DNA of 64,000 nt from Asterochloris sp. CNOR1 (GCA_963969365.1 OZ017750.1:310001-374000); one strand, 5' to 3'; shown: positions 24,501 through 34,876, numbered from the stretch's first letter. Numbers and translations: made by a program. The notes: generated by a model not told the origin, from the sequence alone.

Positions 24501-24945
24501 GCAGCGCTTCAGGGACTGCCAGGCCGCCACCGTGGCCACCTACATGCAGATGCGGGGTCCCAACACGGCCTATGCCATGCAGACATACCTGACCAGGATC
24601 AGAGGCTTCAGGCTACGCAGAGCCTATGCCAGCATCAGGTGCAGCAGCCACCAGCTGCGCGTACAGACTGGGCGATACCTATTGCCCCAGCTCAAGCGAG
24701 AGGACCGGACATGCCGAATCTGTGGGTCACCGAATGAGATTGAGGATGAAAGCCATATCCTGCTACACTGCCCAGGACTTGCAGACCTCCGGTCTGCTCA
24801 CAGCCACCTGTTTGCGGAGCAGCAGCAGTCGTTGGCAACGCTGTTTGAACAACCACCAAGCCGAGTGGCCACATACATCAGGGCAGCACTGCTCCAGCAC
24901 GCAAATATGCTGGGCATCACTGGGGGCACATCTGGGCCTAAATGA
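21538..24945 (+). CDS. LINE ORF2: APE endonuclease-reverse transcriptase
   Basis: The ORF is 1135 residues without a break. The N-terminal ~290 residues are an APE-like endonuclease: FICLTETW (catalytic Glu), GGIAVYIKREW, FWVCGDTNAHTG (Asp-x-Asn) and SDHHPVMARF (catalytic Asp-His). The reverse transcriptase lies at ~residues 560-830: YRPITVVPVLAKLF, FRRGHSTAGQ, CFVDFEKAFDTVDR, QGVQQGSPLSPLLFG and LLFADDLVLM with the paired Asp. Near the C-terminus CRICGSPNEIEDESHILLHC is the Cys/His motif usual in this class. The ATG at 21538 cuts the first endonuclease strand (AELSAVLWN lies upstream in frame), so translation may really begin earlier or follow from ORF1. The protein nicks the target and primes reverse transcription of its own RNA. 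All key residues are kept, so the copy is young or still active. Confidence 0.92.
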   Translation: MRGGLSRAHLSMPDALQNLVALNCTFICLTETWHADGEHLPDMQGYVYHDLLRPSHLQSGKVPHGGIAVYIKREWADRCSVWKCAPDGTYLWLHVCLGGDHPQHVAFATCYMPPGHKHKDLSTFKDLSADMRLLSQELPRGVQFWVCGDTNAHTGTLPDHVMLEGPEIPDAVQALDELPEHVPERRNECPHAVDRRGRQQLQFCKDNSLLILNGRVHGDPTGRTTFMRGRKRVVRTTLDYHMASSALYPWAERLEVLQKVSTPYMSCSDHHPVMARFRLPAAQEPPAYNGQADQPAHSKAGCLQVPAVKFEAEREEQYWQHFLCAADQQQLDAACADPEAGVLTMTRCLADAAVQTSALKKGRGQKPRQFPVWFDAECWASWREWKAAARAPVLTAHHAAANSLRCRHRAVRRRKYRQFLTNEMRRMDHLSLPDLHRIAGWRRRPGCPLSSAIQAAHMQKVLGSHPASAAVPKLLPEDTITGVHIGTDAFLNADCTISDVRAGLRKLSAGKAAGIDGMSAELLKHGPFHKQHCLAKLFTSMLKGTYPTSLSTGLVTAVYKGKRRDPLNMNSYRPITVVPVLAKLFATVMEQRMTRWAEALNLRAPPQAGFRRGHSTAGQLSTLNILVRKYRRHNSKLFCCFVDFEKAFDTVDRGVLWAVLQNLGVCGHFMSCLQSMYAQDSAAVRAGGGISEALRCLQGVQQGSPLSPLLFGLLIDVLDKVMRKVKGKHAPTLMFHDVPLLLFADDLVLMSTSEEGLQRLLNALQIFCENRRLRVSLAKTEVVVFETQRQECSTFTYSGHPLTRSDSFKYLGLWFEATKEGFAKSLGEHLEAARKTMNNMLRRCAQISLTCPRRICKLFDALVLPILSYGCEVWFWDHRAGTQATAQLESLHAQFLRRLLGIHCHTHSLIALAEFGRYPLAVHWQRQVDRFRQRIWDLKPKLQKEPLLWAMYDGVCYLPLYRDLSLALFCALQAHGSAETAPGKEQHEQRFRDCQAATVATYMQMRGPNTAYAMQTYLTRIRGFRLRRAYASIRCSSHQLRVQTGRYLLPQLKREDRTCRICGSPNEIEDESHILLHCPGLADLRSAHSHLFAEQQQSLATLFEQPPSRVATYIRAALLQHANMLGITGGTSGPK

Positions 24946-25490
24946 GGAACAGACACCCTGGGTGACCCCTCTATGTGCCGTGATGTGTCCCCAGCTCACC
25001 AGCTGCTGATTAGAGCCCCAATTTCATAGCAATGCGCTAGACTCATCACATGATTGTCTTCCCCTAAGGTCCCCATGCTGAGTTGTTGCTTGGGGTGTGC
25101 CGCCTTGGAGCCTGGTGCCCTGCGAGGGGAAGACTGCTGGTCACAGTCATACCCAAGCATAACTCTCTCATGACTGCGAAGTCTACGAGCTGAGAGGGCG
25201 TGGCAAGCCAGTCAGGGGGGCTGAGCCCCCCCCTGCGCCATACAGGATCCAGGGTGTTTGCATTTCGGGCAGCAACCTCAGCTAGCAGTCCAACGTGGTG
25301 ATGAAGCCCAGCACAGTGCCAAGGCCTGCTATGAGCGCCGGCTCCCTCTTTACCAGCCAAGTACAGTGACCTGCTTGATATGCCTGTACTTCTTCTTTTT
25401 GTACCCCTACACCTTCAGCAAAGTTCATTGGTAGGATGAAATGATCATAGTCCTATGCCCGTGCATTGAGGCTACGGACTTTAAATTTAA

Positions 25491-25506
25491 ATCATCATCA
25501 TCATCT
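25491..25506 (+). repeat. ATC microsatellite, likely LINE 3' tail
   Basis: About five ATC units follow an AT-rich stretch 0.55 kb after the ORF2 stop. Many algal LINEs end in short microsatellites rather than poly(A), so this is the probable 3' end. Confidence 0.5.
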
Positions 25507-25510
25507 TACT

Positions 25511-26716
25511 CTCATAGTATTTTTCGGCCGCTTCCCCCGCCGTATGCGGATGCCAGGACTCCGCCCCACCTCACCAGCTGTGGCGTGGTTGTGTGCTGCT
25601 TCAGCCGGAAGGAGCGGCGGTGGCACCCACAGGGAGGCAGTGAAGCCGAGCATGTGAAGCCCAAAAAGGTGTGTGAGGTCTGTGGCTCTGGTCCATGGCT
25701 GTTTCTGCAAGGTTACGCTGAATCCTACAGGGGAGGTGGGCTGCCACTGCCATAGCTGAGGCTGATGCCAATGCTGAGGGATCTAGGGGCGACAGTGATG
25801 GGGTAGGAGTGAGATTGTGGAGGAGCCTGATGCTCATCCTGCTTCTGCTGGAGCCATTGGAAGCTTGAGGTGTGTTTCTGTTTGCAGCCTGCTGCAGGCC
25901 TCCAGCGCTGCTGCAACTCATTCCTGTATCACTGTTGGCTGCAGTGCTGCAAGTGCAGCAAGAAGTGGATTGATCAGGAGGGCCCTGGCTCCCAGGCCTG
26001 GGTGACCTTTGTCAATGGTTTCAATTGTTGCCATGAGGGAGGCCCAGCCCAGTTCTGCAGGCATTTGCTGCTAAGATGAGCTTGGACAATGAGATAGTGG
26101 CTGGTTAAACTGAGACTGAGCGAGCCTCCCATTGCAATCCCTGCTGGGTGAGTTGGCTGCTGTTGTCTGACTCCCACACACATCCAGATGCCTGCTGCTG
26201 ACACACCCATATCTGCTGCAGGAAGAGTACAGATGAAGGTCTACCATGTGCTGATTGCAGAGTGGAAGGCTGAGAAGCTTGATGTGACCAGCCTGTTTGC
26301 TAAGGTGCCCAATCTCTGTCATTGCCAGGGCTGAGATGGAGAAGGATGGCAAGGAGCCTGTCATGGTCACCCTCCAGGTCTTTGAAAGGATCTTGACTGC
26401 ACAGTCCCAGGCCAAGCAGGTGAGCTTTGATGCACAGCGTGCATTGCATCCTTTGCTTGATGCTACATCGCACCAACTGACTGGATACTGCCATCTTGCA
26501 GCCTCCCACCCCTCCACAGCAGCAAGTATTGAAGCAGACAGATGACCAGGAGAAATGAGCCCCACCCCTTCCAATGTCTGTACACAGTCCTTTGCATGAC
26601 AGATACTTGCTGGCACATATTGCCATTGCTTAGTAGTTACACATTGCATGACAGACGTTTACTTGAGCCTCCTGTAGCAAGTGGAGAAAACTCGGGCCCT
26701 AAAGGGACCCGCAGAA
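25511..26716 (+). other. Downstream of the LINE: possible small exons, no confident gene
   Basis: Two + strand blocks have sound splice borders and matching phase: 25605-25668 (RKERRWHPQGGSEAEHVKPK) and 25945-26001 (CCKCSKKWIDQEGPG). A third block starting near 26220 adds EEYR and a stop. Another stretch near 26344 reads MEKDGKEPVMVTLQVFERIL with a donor after AKQ at 26420. The Cys pair in the second block suggests a small zinc-binding site. They may be the remains or the 3' part of a gene interrupted by the LINE; I cannot assemble a full one. Confidence 0.25.
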
Positions 26717-26830
26717 ATGAGTGAGAGAGGAGCCAGAAGGTCACTTCCAACGATATTTGAGGAAATTCCATGGGAGTCCAAATGGGGGAGGTGCCCGGCA
26801 TCAGCAAAACTCATAGGTTTAACCCCTTAG
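26717..26830 (+). other. Upstream ORF in the oligoribonuclease leader
   Basis: A 37-codon ATG-led ORF (MSERGARRSLPTIFEEIPWE…) ends at a TAG 94 bp before the oligoribonuclease start. Its residue mix looks coding rather than random, so it may be a regulatory uORF or a lost 5' exon. Confidence 0.3.
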
Positions 26831-26924
26831 GGCCCGCCGAAATGACGGGAATATATGGGAAGCCAGGTTGAAACGTACGTTTTGTAAAACTGGACAGTCA
26901 AGATCTTCTGGTCACTTGAAAAGC

Positions 26925-28021
26925 ATGCCCCAGAAGCGGGATCCCAATCGCTTTGCTGTGCTGCAGCAATCCCATGATGACACTGATCTCAGCGAGGAGG
27001 CAATAAACAGTGGAGGAAATGATTTTTTGTCCAGTAGACTAGAGCAAGCCAGGTGAGGCACAAGAACCTGTCACTTCTGAACATCATTGTGATGCATCAT
27101 AGAGTACAATACTTGCCTTGCAGTCTTGGTGGCACAGAAACTTGCGACCAGGCAGCAGGCAACACCCAGCAAGCAGCAGCGCAGCAGCAACAGCATGCCA
27201 ATTGGCGCAGTTCACGATGGCAGCCACTCTTTTGGGTAGACTGCGAAATGTCAGGTCGGCACTGAGCTGGGAGAAGGGCAGGACTGAATGTGCACATCTA
27301 AGCTGGCTCAGGTTTGGACTCAGTCTCAGCGCTGCTACTGCAGGTCTGGATTTGAGCAAGGATGTCCTGATTGAGGTACGCCTGTGAAGCATGCCTGCAG
27401 GATGGCTTTTGCCACTTCTGGATGGCCCCTTCGTCCAATTCAAATGCTCAGCTGCCTGCAGATTGCCTGCCTCATCACGGATGGCAATGTAGCAAAAGTG
27501 GTAGAGGTGAGCGCTCTTTTCATTGTTTGAGCTCTGTCTCTGACCCACTCCATGCCTGCTCTCTCCCACACCAATAACCCATGCCCCTTGCGCAGGGACC
27601 CGAGATTGCCATTCACCAGCCTGATAGCGTGCTGACGAATATGAATGAGTGGAGCCGGGAGCACCATGCAGCCAGTGGGCTCACTCAGCGCAGCCGAGAC
27701 AGCAAGACCAGCCTGAGGCAGGCTGAGGATCAGGTGCTGGCCTTCCTGCAAGAGCACATCCCCAAGTCCGGCACCGCTGTGCTGGCAGGCAACACCGTGC
27801 ACATGGACCTGGCCTTCCTGAGAATTCACATGCCCCGTGTGGTGGAGCACCTGCACTACCGCATAGTGGATGTGAGCAGCGTCAGCGAGCTCTGCAGGCG
27901 CTGGCTGCCCAAGGTTGTGGCTGAGAAGCCCCGCAAGCAGAACTGCCACACAGCCATGGCTGACATCAAAGAGAGTGTCGAGGAACTCAAATTTTATAAG
28001 CGGCACTGCTTCAAGCCATAG
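26925..28021 (+). CDS. Oligoribonuclease (DEDDh 3'-5' exonuclease, REXO2/Orn family)
   Basis: Five exons, 26925-27052, 27124-27254, 27344-27375, 27462-27506 and 27596-28021, give 253 residues. All four exonuclease motifs are present: WVDCEM (Asp82, Glu84), GNTVHMDLAFL (Asp183), and HTAMADIKESVEEL (His230, Asp235). LHYRIVDVSSVSEL and RRWLPK are also typical, and the C-terminus FYKRHCFKP ends where Orn proteins end. The enzyme degrades two- to five-nucleotide RNA remnants; plant and animal forms act in mitochondria and nucleus. The first ~70 residues, Gln-rich just before the catalytic core, are a non-conserved extension that could include a targeting signal. Start at the ATG (26925) since the frame farther upstream has none. 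Confidence 0.92.
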
Positions 28022-29369
28022 AGATGCTGAATGAGGTGCTCTTCCCAGACACAAGACAGTCCCTTCAGGGTAAGCTGGGGGCAGCAACACATCCATTGAT
28101 TGCTTTGAGACAGCTGTATAGAAGCCTTACACGCTAATCTCTTATGCCATGGCAACCAATAATACTAGTGGCCTGTGCCAGACGGTGGAAAGAGCCAATG
28201 CATGTGGTCCCCGAATGAATCAACTTCAAATCAACTTTATAAGGCAATCACAACAATGCTCCAAAGATGGTAGGTTGCTCCAAAGATGGTAGGTGGAATA
28301 GTCCCACAATATTGAATGAGAAAAAGAGTAGGGCGGAAACTGGTGCGCCCTTCTGCTAGCAGCATGCTACGTCCATCAGATTGCACCACGGAGCTGGCCA
28401 GGTGTGCCAGGCTGAACTGTGCAAATGCACCATCACCGCCAGAGAGGCAAGAATCGTTGCTGAGGGCCAGGTAGCAACCTGGGCCCGGCAAGGTAATTTC
28501 AACTTGGGTGATGACCAAACGGGGGTTCCTTGTGCATGGGGCAGGAACTCTACCTGGGAGGGGAAGAATGCGGGGCGGCTGGCTCTATCTCATAAGTTGC
28601 TTCAGGTCTGGTGGCGCACAGAATGCTGTGTGCCTCTGGCATGCGTGTGGCCAGGAGAATGCAGGCTTGGGCGCTAAGGCAGCCCCCACAGTGCTAGTGT
28701 AGTAGGAGCGCAAAACATATGGGGTCGGACACAACACGGTCGGACACGGCGGGGCAGAAGCTTGGGACTTTGTCAGATACACGGCTGATGGCGCGCTGGA
28801 TAGGGGGACATACTTCCGTTTAAATAGCAGCAGCAGATCTAGCTCTGTTGCCGAGACCTTGCTGAATGGACACTGATTGCACACTAATTGCACACTGGTG
28901 TGGTCTTGGTTGGAGGGCAGATTGCGGCAGCGCCTCATAGGCTGGGCAAGTGGCCGCTGGCCTGCTTGAGATGCTCAAAGTGACTTGCGCTGGCGTGCAG
29001 CGAGCCTGGGCTCCGCAGGTGGTGCCCCTGCACACACAGAGCACGGCTGCATTTTGGTGTAGTAGAGGCAAGCGTCAGGCAGATGGGATCCTGGGAGACC
29101 CATCATGGCTCAGCCTCATCAGGCAGGAAAGGCTCTGAAAGTGCCACTTTTCAGGGATCCAAGCGGCAGGCTGGCCAGCTACTGACCATGCTCTGCACGG
29201 AGCATTGCGGTGCACAGCGTTGAAGCCGGAGCAAAGTGCCCATGCGGGATGTGGCAACGTCTGATGAGGCACAACTGGGTGGCTGGACAGCCCCCTCCTT
29301 TGAACAGACAAGCAGCAGGAAGTTCCAGCACAAGCAAGAAGCTAGGGCAGATGCGTCCCAACCTCCACT
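28022..29369. other. Intergenic region with one doubtful minus-strand ORF
   Basis: A minus-strand frame at 28518-28237 (GCYLALSNDSCLSGGDGAFA… ending SIVVIAL, TAA) has coding-like composition and could be a terminal exon of the coiled-coil gene upstream or an unrelated ORF. Within it a 19 bp segment is duplicated in tandem at about 28257-28294. The rest shows no supported feature. Confidence 0.25.
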
Positions 29370-29620
29370 CACCTGCTCTCTGCTCCAGTGGACTCCAGCA
29401 ATCATGGCAGCGCAGTAAAGGAGAACCCCTGCCAGGGACCAGGAACCCACCTGCTGTGTTCCAGGGTACTCAGCCACCACGGGAGCGCAGTAAAGGGGCA
29501 TCCCTGCCCGGCAACCATGGCGGCACAGTCAAGGGGAACCCACCTGCTGTGCGCTGGGGGCCTCCAGCAACCATGGCGGCGCAGTGAAGGGGAACCCCTG
29601 CCAGGCACAGGGGACGCCCC
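29370..29620 (-). repeat. Tandem donor-bearing repeat, three copies
   Basis: Three units of 80-90 bp repeat the segment GGGGTTCCCCTTCACTGCGC, CCATGGTTGCTGG and a donor-like CAG|GTGGGT or CAG|GTGAGT. Donor positions are near 29593-29540, 29455-29448 and 29369. They follow the possible exon at 29529-29750. Confidence 0.7.
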
Positions 29621-29750
29621 CCAAGTCTCCTGCCTCCATGAAGTGGTTGAGGAGGTCGCTCCCTCTGCTGCCTCCCATCAGCAGGTCACTTGCCATAACG
29701 TCGTGGGGGTCAACAGGTTTGCCGTGCCTGGAGCCCTGCAGCTCAGTAGC
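29529..29750 (-). other. Possible exon of the coiled-coil gene
   Basis: Behind an acceptor at 29751 (ATGGTGCAG) the frame reads ATELQGSRHGKPVDPHDVMA and then SDLLMGGSRGSDLLNHFMEA before it enters the repeat array. Phase to the exon ending at 30466 could not be fixed, so membership is tentative. Confidence 0.35.
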
Positions 29751-30059
29751 CTGCACCATATGCAGCAGGGGTTGCAAGTCTGGGTGTCAGGAGGAGATGC
29801 AGCAAGGTTACAGCCAGCTGCTGCTCCTGCTGCATTGGTGGCCACTTGCTGCAGCTGGTCAGCAGCACCACAGTGCACAGCTGCTGCAGCAGAGGGCACT
29901 GCTCCTGACTGCAGGTGAGCAGCACCGTACTGCATGCACACAACACCATGCAGCATTGCGGCTTGTCTGCCAGCAGAGCTGCAGTGGCACCTGGCGGAAG
30001 GGGAGGTAGTCAGCTCTGGGGCCCTGCACATGAGCCGCACCCCCCCCTTCACACCTTCC

Positions 30060-30530
30060 TCCTCTGGCACAGCACAACCTTGCACAGCTCCGGCGGCAGC
30101 AGCAACACTCTGCCCAGCAGCATTGCACCCAGCAAGTCAGGCACCCATGCTCAGCGGCACAGAGGACAGCCAGCAGGAAGGCTCTGCCCTGCACGCCATG
30201 CATGGGACTGGACAGTATCAGGGGCCAGCCAGGCCCACCTGCGGGATGGCTGCCCAGGGCAGACCAGCGCTCAGCAGCAGTGAAGACAGATGGTACGAGG
30301 ATCTGCACCCACACACCGCAGATCGTGCCCCGCACAATCTTGGAGGCCAGCCAAGCCACCTGAGGAGGGGCTGGCCGGCGCCCAGCAGCACTGAGGACGG
30401 GAAGCAGGAACGCCTTGAGCCCATACAGGGTACCCCACACGGAGTTGCTTGACAGCCAAGCTCACCTGAGGAGTGGTTGCCAGAGGCAGGCCCATGCTCA
30501 GCTGCACTGAAGACAGGCGTGCCGTCAGCT
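30060..30530 (-). repeat. Tandem array of exon end plus 5' splice site
   Basis: The 3' end of the exon finishing at 30466 (CTGTCTTCAGTGCAGCTGAG, then CCTCAG|GTGAGCTTGGCTG) recurs with donors near 30358 and 30242 and a fainter fourth copy near 30150. Unit length is about 110 bp. The copies keep TGCTGCTGAGC-like tails, CAG|GTGG donors and GGCTGGCC after the donor. Confidence 0.8.
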
Positions 30531-33500
30531 CCCCCCACTTCTTGTCCACAGGGACAGCCTGTAGGTTCTGCACCTGCCGCAACAGCTCCTCCACCTTCTT
30601 CTCCAGGGTCTGCAGCTAGGGCAGCACTGCATTCGTGCACCAGCTGTGTCTCAGCTCAGGCGGCTACAGGTGCCTGTCTGCAGACGGTAGATGAATTGCA
30701 TGCAGCATCAGCCAGCAGAACCCATGTCCAATTTGCACCACCCACCTCGTGGCACCATCTGGGGTTTCTCATGCACTTCCAGTGAAGACTATGAGTGGAA
30801 TTCCCCGTGGCCATCACTGATTTAGGGGCAAGGGCCCAAGACTGCTGAAGCCTCTGAGCATTTATAACAATAGCAGTTTCGGCTACTCTGCCTTGCCGGA
30901 CGGCAGCTAGCAGCTCCGGCACTCCTCCGTCCCCAACACCACTGCGGCCCTGTGTTACTGTGCACATCAGATGAGGTGCACCTTGCAAACTGGTCTGTTG
31001 CGCCCATGTGCACCCCCTAGAGATCTGGTGGCAGGCACTTCCACGTGAGCTTCAGGCAGCCAATTGTGAAAAGGGAGTCCACAGGCACTTCACCGGCGGA
31101 AGAGGCAGCTGCAAGACAGCACAGGCACACCTGCTTCTCATGACTGAGCTGGCGCACCCTGTGGGCGAGCTGCTCGCACATGAGGTGGGCCTGCAGGCCG
31201 GGCTTGCTGGCGCTGGTGGGCCCACAGCTGGGCCCACAGCTGGCGCCCTCCTGCAATAGGGAATCCAGGGAGAGGGTTGGGCTGCAGCAGCCTTTGCCTG
31301 TCGAGGCATTGGCTGCAGGGGCTGAGATGCAGTGGCCTCTGCAGCTTGTCAGCTTGTCAAGAGATGGGGTTGGCAGGGGCCCGCGGTTGACAGGCAGCAT
31401 CAAGACGCTGCCAGACGTGACGGGAGGACAGGTGCCTGAAGGGCCATGTCCAGGGCAGTGCCAGAACCAGTGCCGCAGGGGCTTGCACTGCTGCCCGGTA
31501 GGCTTGCCTGGGGGCTGCTGAGTCTCTGCCGCTTGACAGCAGGGCGCGCACGCGGGGTTCCATCCGAGTCGAGACCTGAGGTTCCGCTGGGGCTCAGGGA
31601 TGCTGAAGGCAGAGCGTCCTGCAGAGGCACACCCCACCTGTCTGGCTGGTGCAGGCAGGTGCTGTCAGGTGCAACGCCACAGCATGCTCCCAGCGTGCCC
31701 TGCAGGGCGCGTCGGTAAATTCCCTTGAATGCACCACACATACCGGCTTTGTGACCCTGTATGGGGGTTGGGCAGTGACCCAGACAGCGTGCCTGCCCAG
31801 TGGGGTGCACAAGGCACTCGTGAGCTGATGTCAGCAAGTGGCAGTCCTCTCTTGACTGTCCTCTCAGGCTGGGTCACTGCCTGACTGCACACACGCGTGC
31901 TTGGGAGCCCTGCACTGACCGATGTCAGGGGGGGTCTGAAGCCTTCGCTGCAGCAGGACCCAGGCTGTAGCGTGCACTGCTTTCTTGTATGACATCAACG
32001 AGGCAGGTGCATCCCTTTTACTGCCCTGCAGTGCTTGCTCTTGATGTGACCTCTTTCCCATGCTGCTCGCTTGCCACACACAAATTAGACAGAGGCTTTA
32101 CAGAGCAGCCCTTTGGCTGACCTGCAGTGCACGCTTGTGCAGGGCCTGCGGCTGCTGCTGCAGCTGCCCCACAGCCACAGAAGAGCTCCTCAGCCTCTTT
32201 AGTGCGGCTGCGGTCAGGCACATGTATTTGTCTGCGGTGGCTTGCATGTCGGTGGGGCCCTCAAAAAGAGGCCTAGTCTTGATCGACCTGCAAGCACGCA
32301 GCGCCTCACATTGGGAAGAGCTGTCCAGCCAAAAGCAGAGGTGCTGACTAGCAAAGCAGACAGCGCCAGGCAGCCAGTGTCAGGCTCACCTGCTGTCCAG
32401 CCAGATCCGTGGGTGACTTCATGCAGCATTTATTGCAAGGAACAACAAGGGAGAAGGCAGGGCGGTCAACACATAATCACCAAAGCCCTCAGGGCCAATA
32501 GTGTACCAAGCTGAAACCCTCTACATGCAGGAATCAACAGACAACAGCCCAAACATGCTGTGGCTAGGGTTGCGGAGACCGTTGCTTCTCGCTCCAAAGC
32601 TCACATTCAAGGAGCATGTTAGCTTTTGGAGCCTACCCACAACCACCAAAAGGCCACCTCGTGCTGTGGCAGGTGTCCTGGAGGCCTATGTCGCGGCAGA
32701 GCGCCACGGCTCAGGAGCACCTTGGCCTGACGCCCAGGCACAGACAGCGACAGCCCACCTTTTGCCGTGGCAGGTGGCGTGGAGGCCGCTGCGCTTCTCT
32801 TGCTCTTTGGTCAAGGCAGGCACCATAGCTCTGTAGCTGGAGGCCTGTATGGCCCTGTGCAGCGCTGCAAACAGGTGGGTCGTCAACAGCTCCTGCTTGT
32901 CTCGCATGTTATTGTACACGATGGTGACCAGCACCAGATGAAGGTGGCCCTGCAGCAGCACAAGAGCCCAATGAGGAGCCTGTGGAGGCTGATCACAACA
33001 CTTAGCCCCCTGTCTGGCATCATGCTGGAGGCAGCTCTGCCTCATGCCATGTGCCCACTGAGAAGGAAAACACTGTTGTGCGTTGCCACATAGCTTTAGC
33101 TCAAGGTTTAGCTGGAGGTGGCCCTGCAGCAGCACAGTGCCTGCTGGATGATGCAGGCAGCAGCAACAAAGCTTTTCAGGGATCCCCAAGCAGCCACACC
33201 AGCCTGAAGTGGCGCTGTAGCGGCACAGCCGCCTTTCTGCATTTGTTTGGGTGTATGATGCAGCATGGTGAGCAGAGTGACTTCTACAGCGCTTGACACC
33301 ACGATCCGTATTACGCACGGGGTGTTGCACCACCAAGTTGGAGGCTGCCCAGCATCAGCCCCCAGTTCCTGCTCAGCACTGTCTCGACACTATCAGCAAA
33401 GTGAGCTTGAAGATGCCAGAGGAAGGCGTTGGATGAGGCACAAGGCCCAGAGGCCACCGCAGGGCCACTGTTGGCACATTGGGTCCACAGAAAGCCTGTT

Positions 33501-34204
33501 GTCTCTCCCTGAGGCCCACAAGCTTTGGGGGCTCCTCAGCAGCCCAACTTGCACAGTGTGGGGTCCGCTTCTTGGGGATGGCGTGGTTCCAGTGCTTGCA
33601 CAGCTCAGCTTGCACAGTGTGGGGTCCAGCTCTTTGGGGTAGGTGTGGGGTCCAGTTCTTGTACAGGTGAGAGTAAGATTCCTGGAGCCCAGGACAGCAC
33701 GCCGTGTGCCAGCATGAACACATGAACAGCTTGGCCTGAAGCAGCTGTCTCAAGATCATGTTTGTGCGCTGTGTTATGCCACGTAGTATGATGCAGCACG
33801 AGTAACACATCATCCGGGAATGCACACTACCGAGGCCCTGCCCAGTGTATAACCCAAGCAGTTCCCCCTTACTCATGCAGGTCCCCCTCTGCAGGCATCA
33901 ACAGGAAGCTGGGGAAGTGAGGTCAAAAGATGCCGCAAAAGTTTGACTGTGGCTGACCTGGGGGATCTCCGTCTCGCCCAGGGCTTGGCAGACCGCCACT
34001 TTCACGCCCTTATAGCTCTCAAAGGCGGGACGCCACAGGAGCTGGCCCGTTCCATACGCCTCTAACCCTGTGCTGCCATCCAGCTCCACCACCCTCAATT
34101 TTTCGTTCTTCAGGTGTCGGCTGTAGTTATTGCCAAACAGCTCCTTCATGAAAACTAGCGGCATCAGCACGTCCCCGGTCTCCAAGTCCTCAAGCAGGAG
34201 ATAC
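30466..34204 (-). CDS. Unidentified coiled-coil protein, incomplete model
   Basis: Five exons join in phase: 34204-33958, 32949-32759, 32287-32122, 31250-31131 and 30609-30466, about 290 residues with both ends missing. The first encodes a globular segment (ETGDVLMPLVFMKELFGNNY, later GQLLWRPAFESYKGVKVAV). The second is helical (LVTIVYNNMRDKQELLTTHL). The later ones are typical coiled coil (AALKRLRSSSVAVGQLQQQ, CEQLAHRVRQLSHEK, TLEKKVEELLRQVQNLQ). I cannot name the family; a nuclear-pore or microtubule-associated subunit would fit the layout, but nothing in the sequence proves it. Candidate upstream exons lie at 34274-34488 and 34877-35304, candidate downstream ones at 29529-29750 and 28237-28518. 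Three of its introns carry tandem splice-site repeats. Confidence 0.5.
32640..32790 (-). repeat. Two-copy repeat of exon end plus donor
   Basis: The end of the exon finishing at 32759 (GGCCTCCACGCCACCTGCCA, then AAAAG|GTGGGC) appears again about 105 bp into the intron as GGCCTCCAGGACACCTGCCA, then ACGAG|GTGGCC. A 3' splice-site copy (GTGCTGCTGCAG|GGCCACCT) also occurs near 33130, upstream of the real one at 32949. Confidence 0.75.
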
Positions 34205-34273
34205 CTGCAGCGCAGAGCCCCAGCTATCCAGTCAAAAAAAAAGTCCAGCTGGCTGTGAATTGTGAGCCCGTGC

Positions 34274-34488
34274 CTGTTTGTTGCTCAGGGTCGCCTGCCC
34301 CAAAAGCTGCAGCGCAAGGATCTGCAGCAGGCTCTGAATTGCCTCATGCAGCCAAACGACCGCGTCTGCCAAGCATTGCAGAGAAGCACGCATATCGGCT
34401 GCTGAAGCATCTGTGTCCAGCTCTCCTCTAGACACAGAGACACGAGTCTGTATCATTGTCTGACTTTCCTGCTCAAGAAGTACCTGCA
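34274..34488 (-). other. Possible exon of the coiled-coil gene
   Basis: Between an acceptor or ATG at 34488-34484 and a GC-type donor at 34273 (CAG|GCACGG) the frame reads VLLEQESQTMIQTRVSVSRG and ends in a leucine-rich helix (LQILALQLLGQATLSNK). The phase does not fit the next exon at 34204, so an exon between them or a different donor is needed. Confidence 0.35.
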
Positions 34489-34876
34489 TACCAGCAGGAG
34501 GGCAGTCCATGGCACATGGCATGATCAAAAGGCTTGTGGGCAAAAGTGAAATGGCTGCACAGCGGCTCGGAACATGTGTCTGGGATGCATGAGCACTCAG
34601 CAGGACACAAAAGCGGCTCAGGCACAGTTAGGAGGTCCCCTTAGCAGCTGACTCTGCATCAGTCAAGGCAATGCCCTCTGACGAGCCAGATATACTCGTG
34701 TGTGGAGCTCCATGCCACACTATACATGCCGGCGTACTCTGGTCCTCAGAGGGCTACAGTAACCCAGTCACCAGCAGCTGTAAACCACATCATGCCGCCA
34801 TGTGTGCATCATGCCGCACATGAGAGGAAAGGGGGTGTTTGCTAAGACACTGTGCAGGCAGAGGCAGGTCTGTTAC

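Larger units (their letters stand above)
20981..25510 (+). mobile_element. Non-LTR retrotransposon (LINE), APE-type, L1-like organisation
   Basis: The element carries an ORF1-like segment (20981-21492), an intact ORF2 (21538-24945), a ~0.5 kb 3' UTR and ends near an ATC microsatellite tail (25491-25506). The APE endonuclease plus C-terminal Cys/His motif places it in the L1/Jockey/Tx1-type APE LINEs rather than the restriction-endonuclease type; the clade was not resolved. The 5' edge is uncertain: TAA stands immediately before 20981 in the ORF1 frame, so the copy may be 5'-truncated. It lies between the start of the Crinkler-like gene (-) and the oligoribonuclease gene (+). I could not identify target-site duplications. 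Confidence 0.85.
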
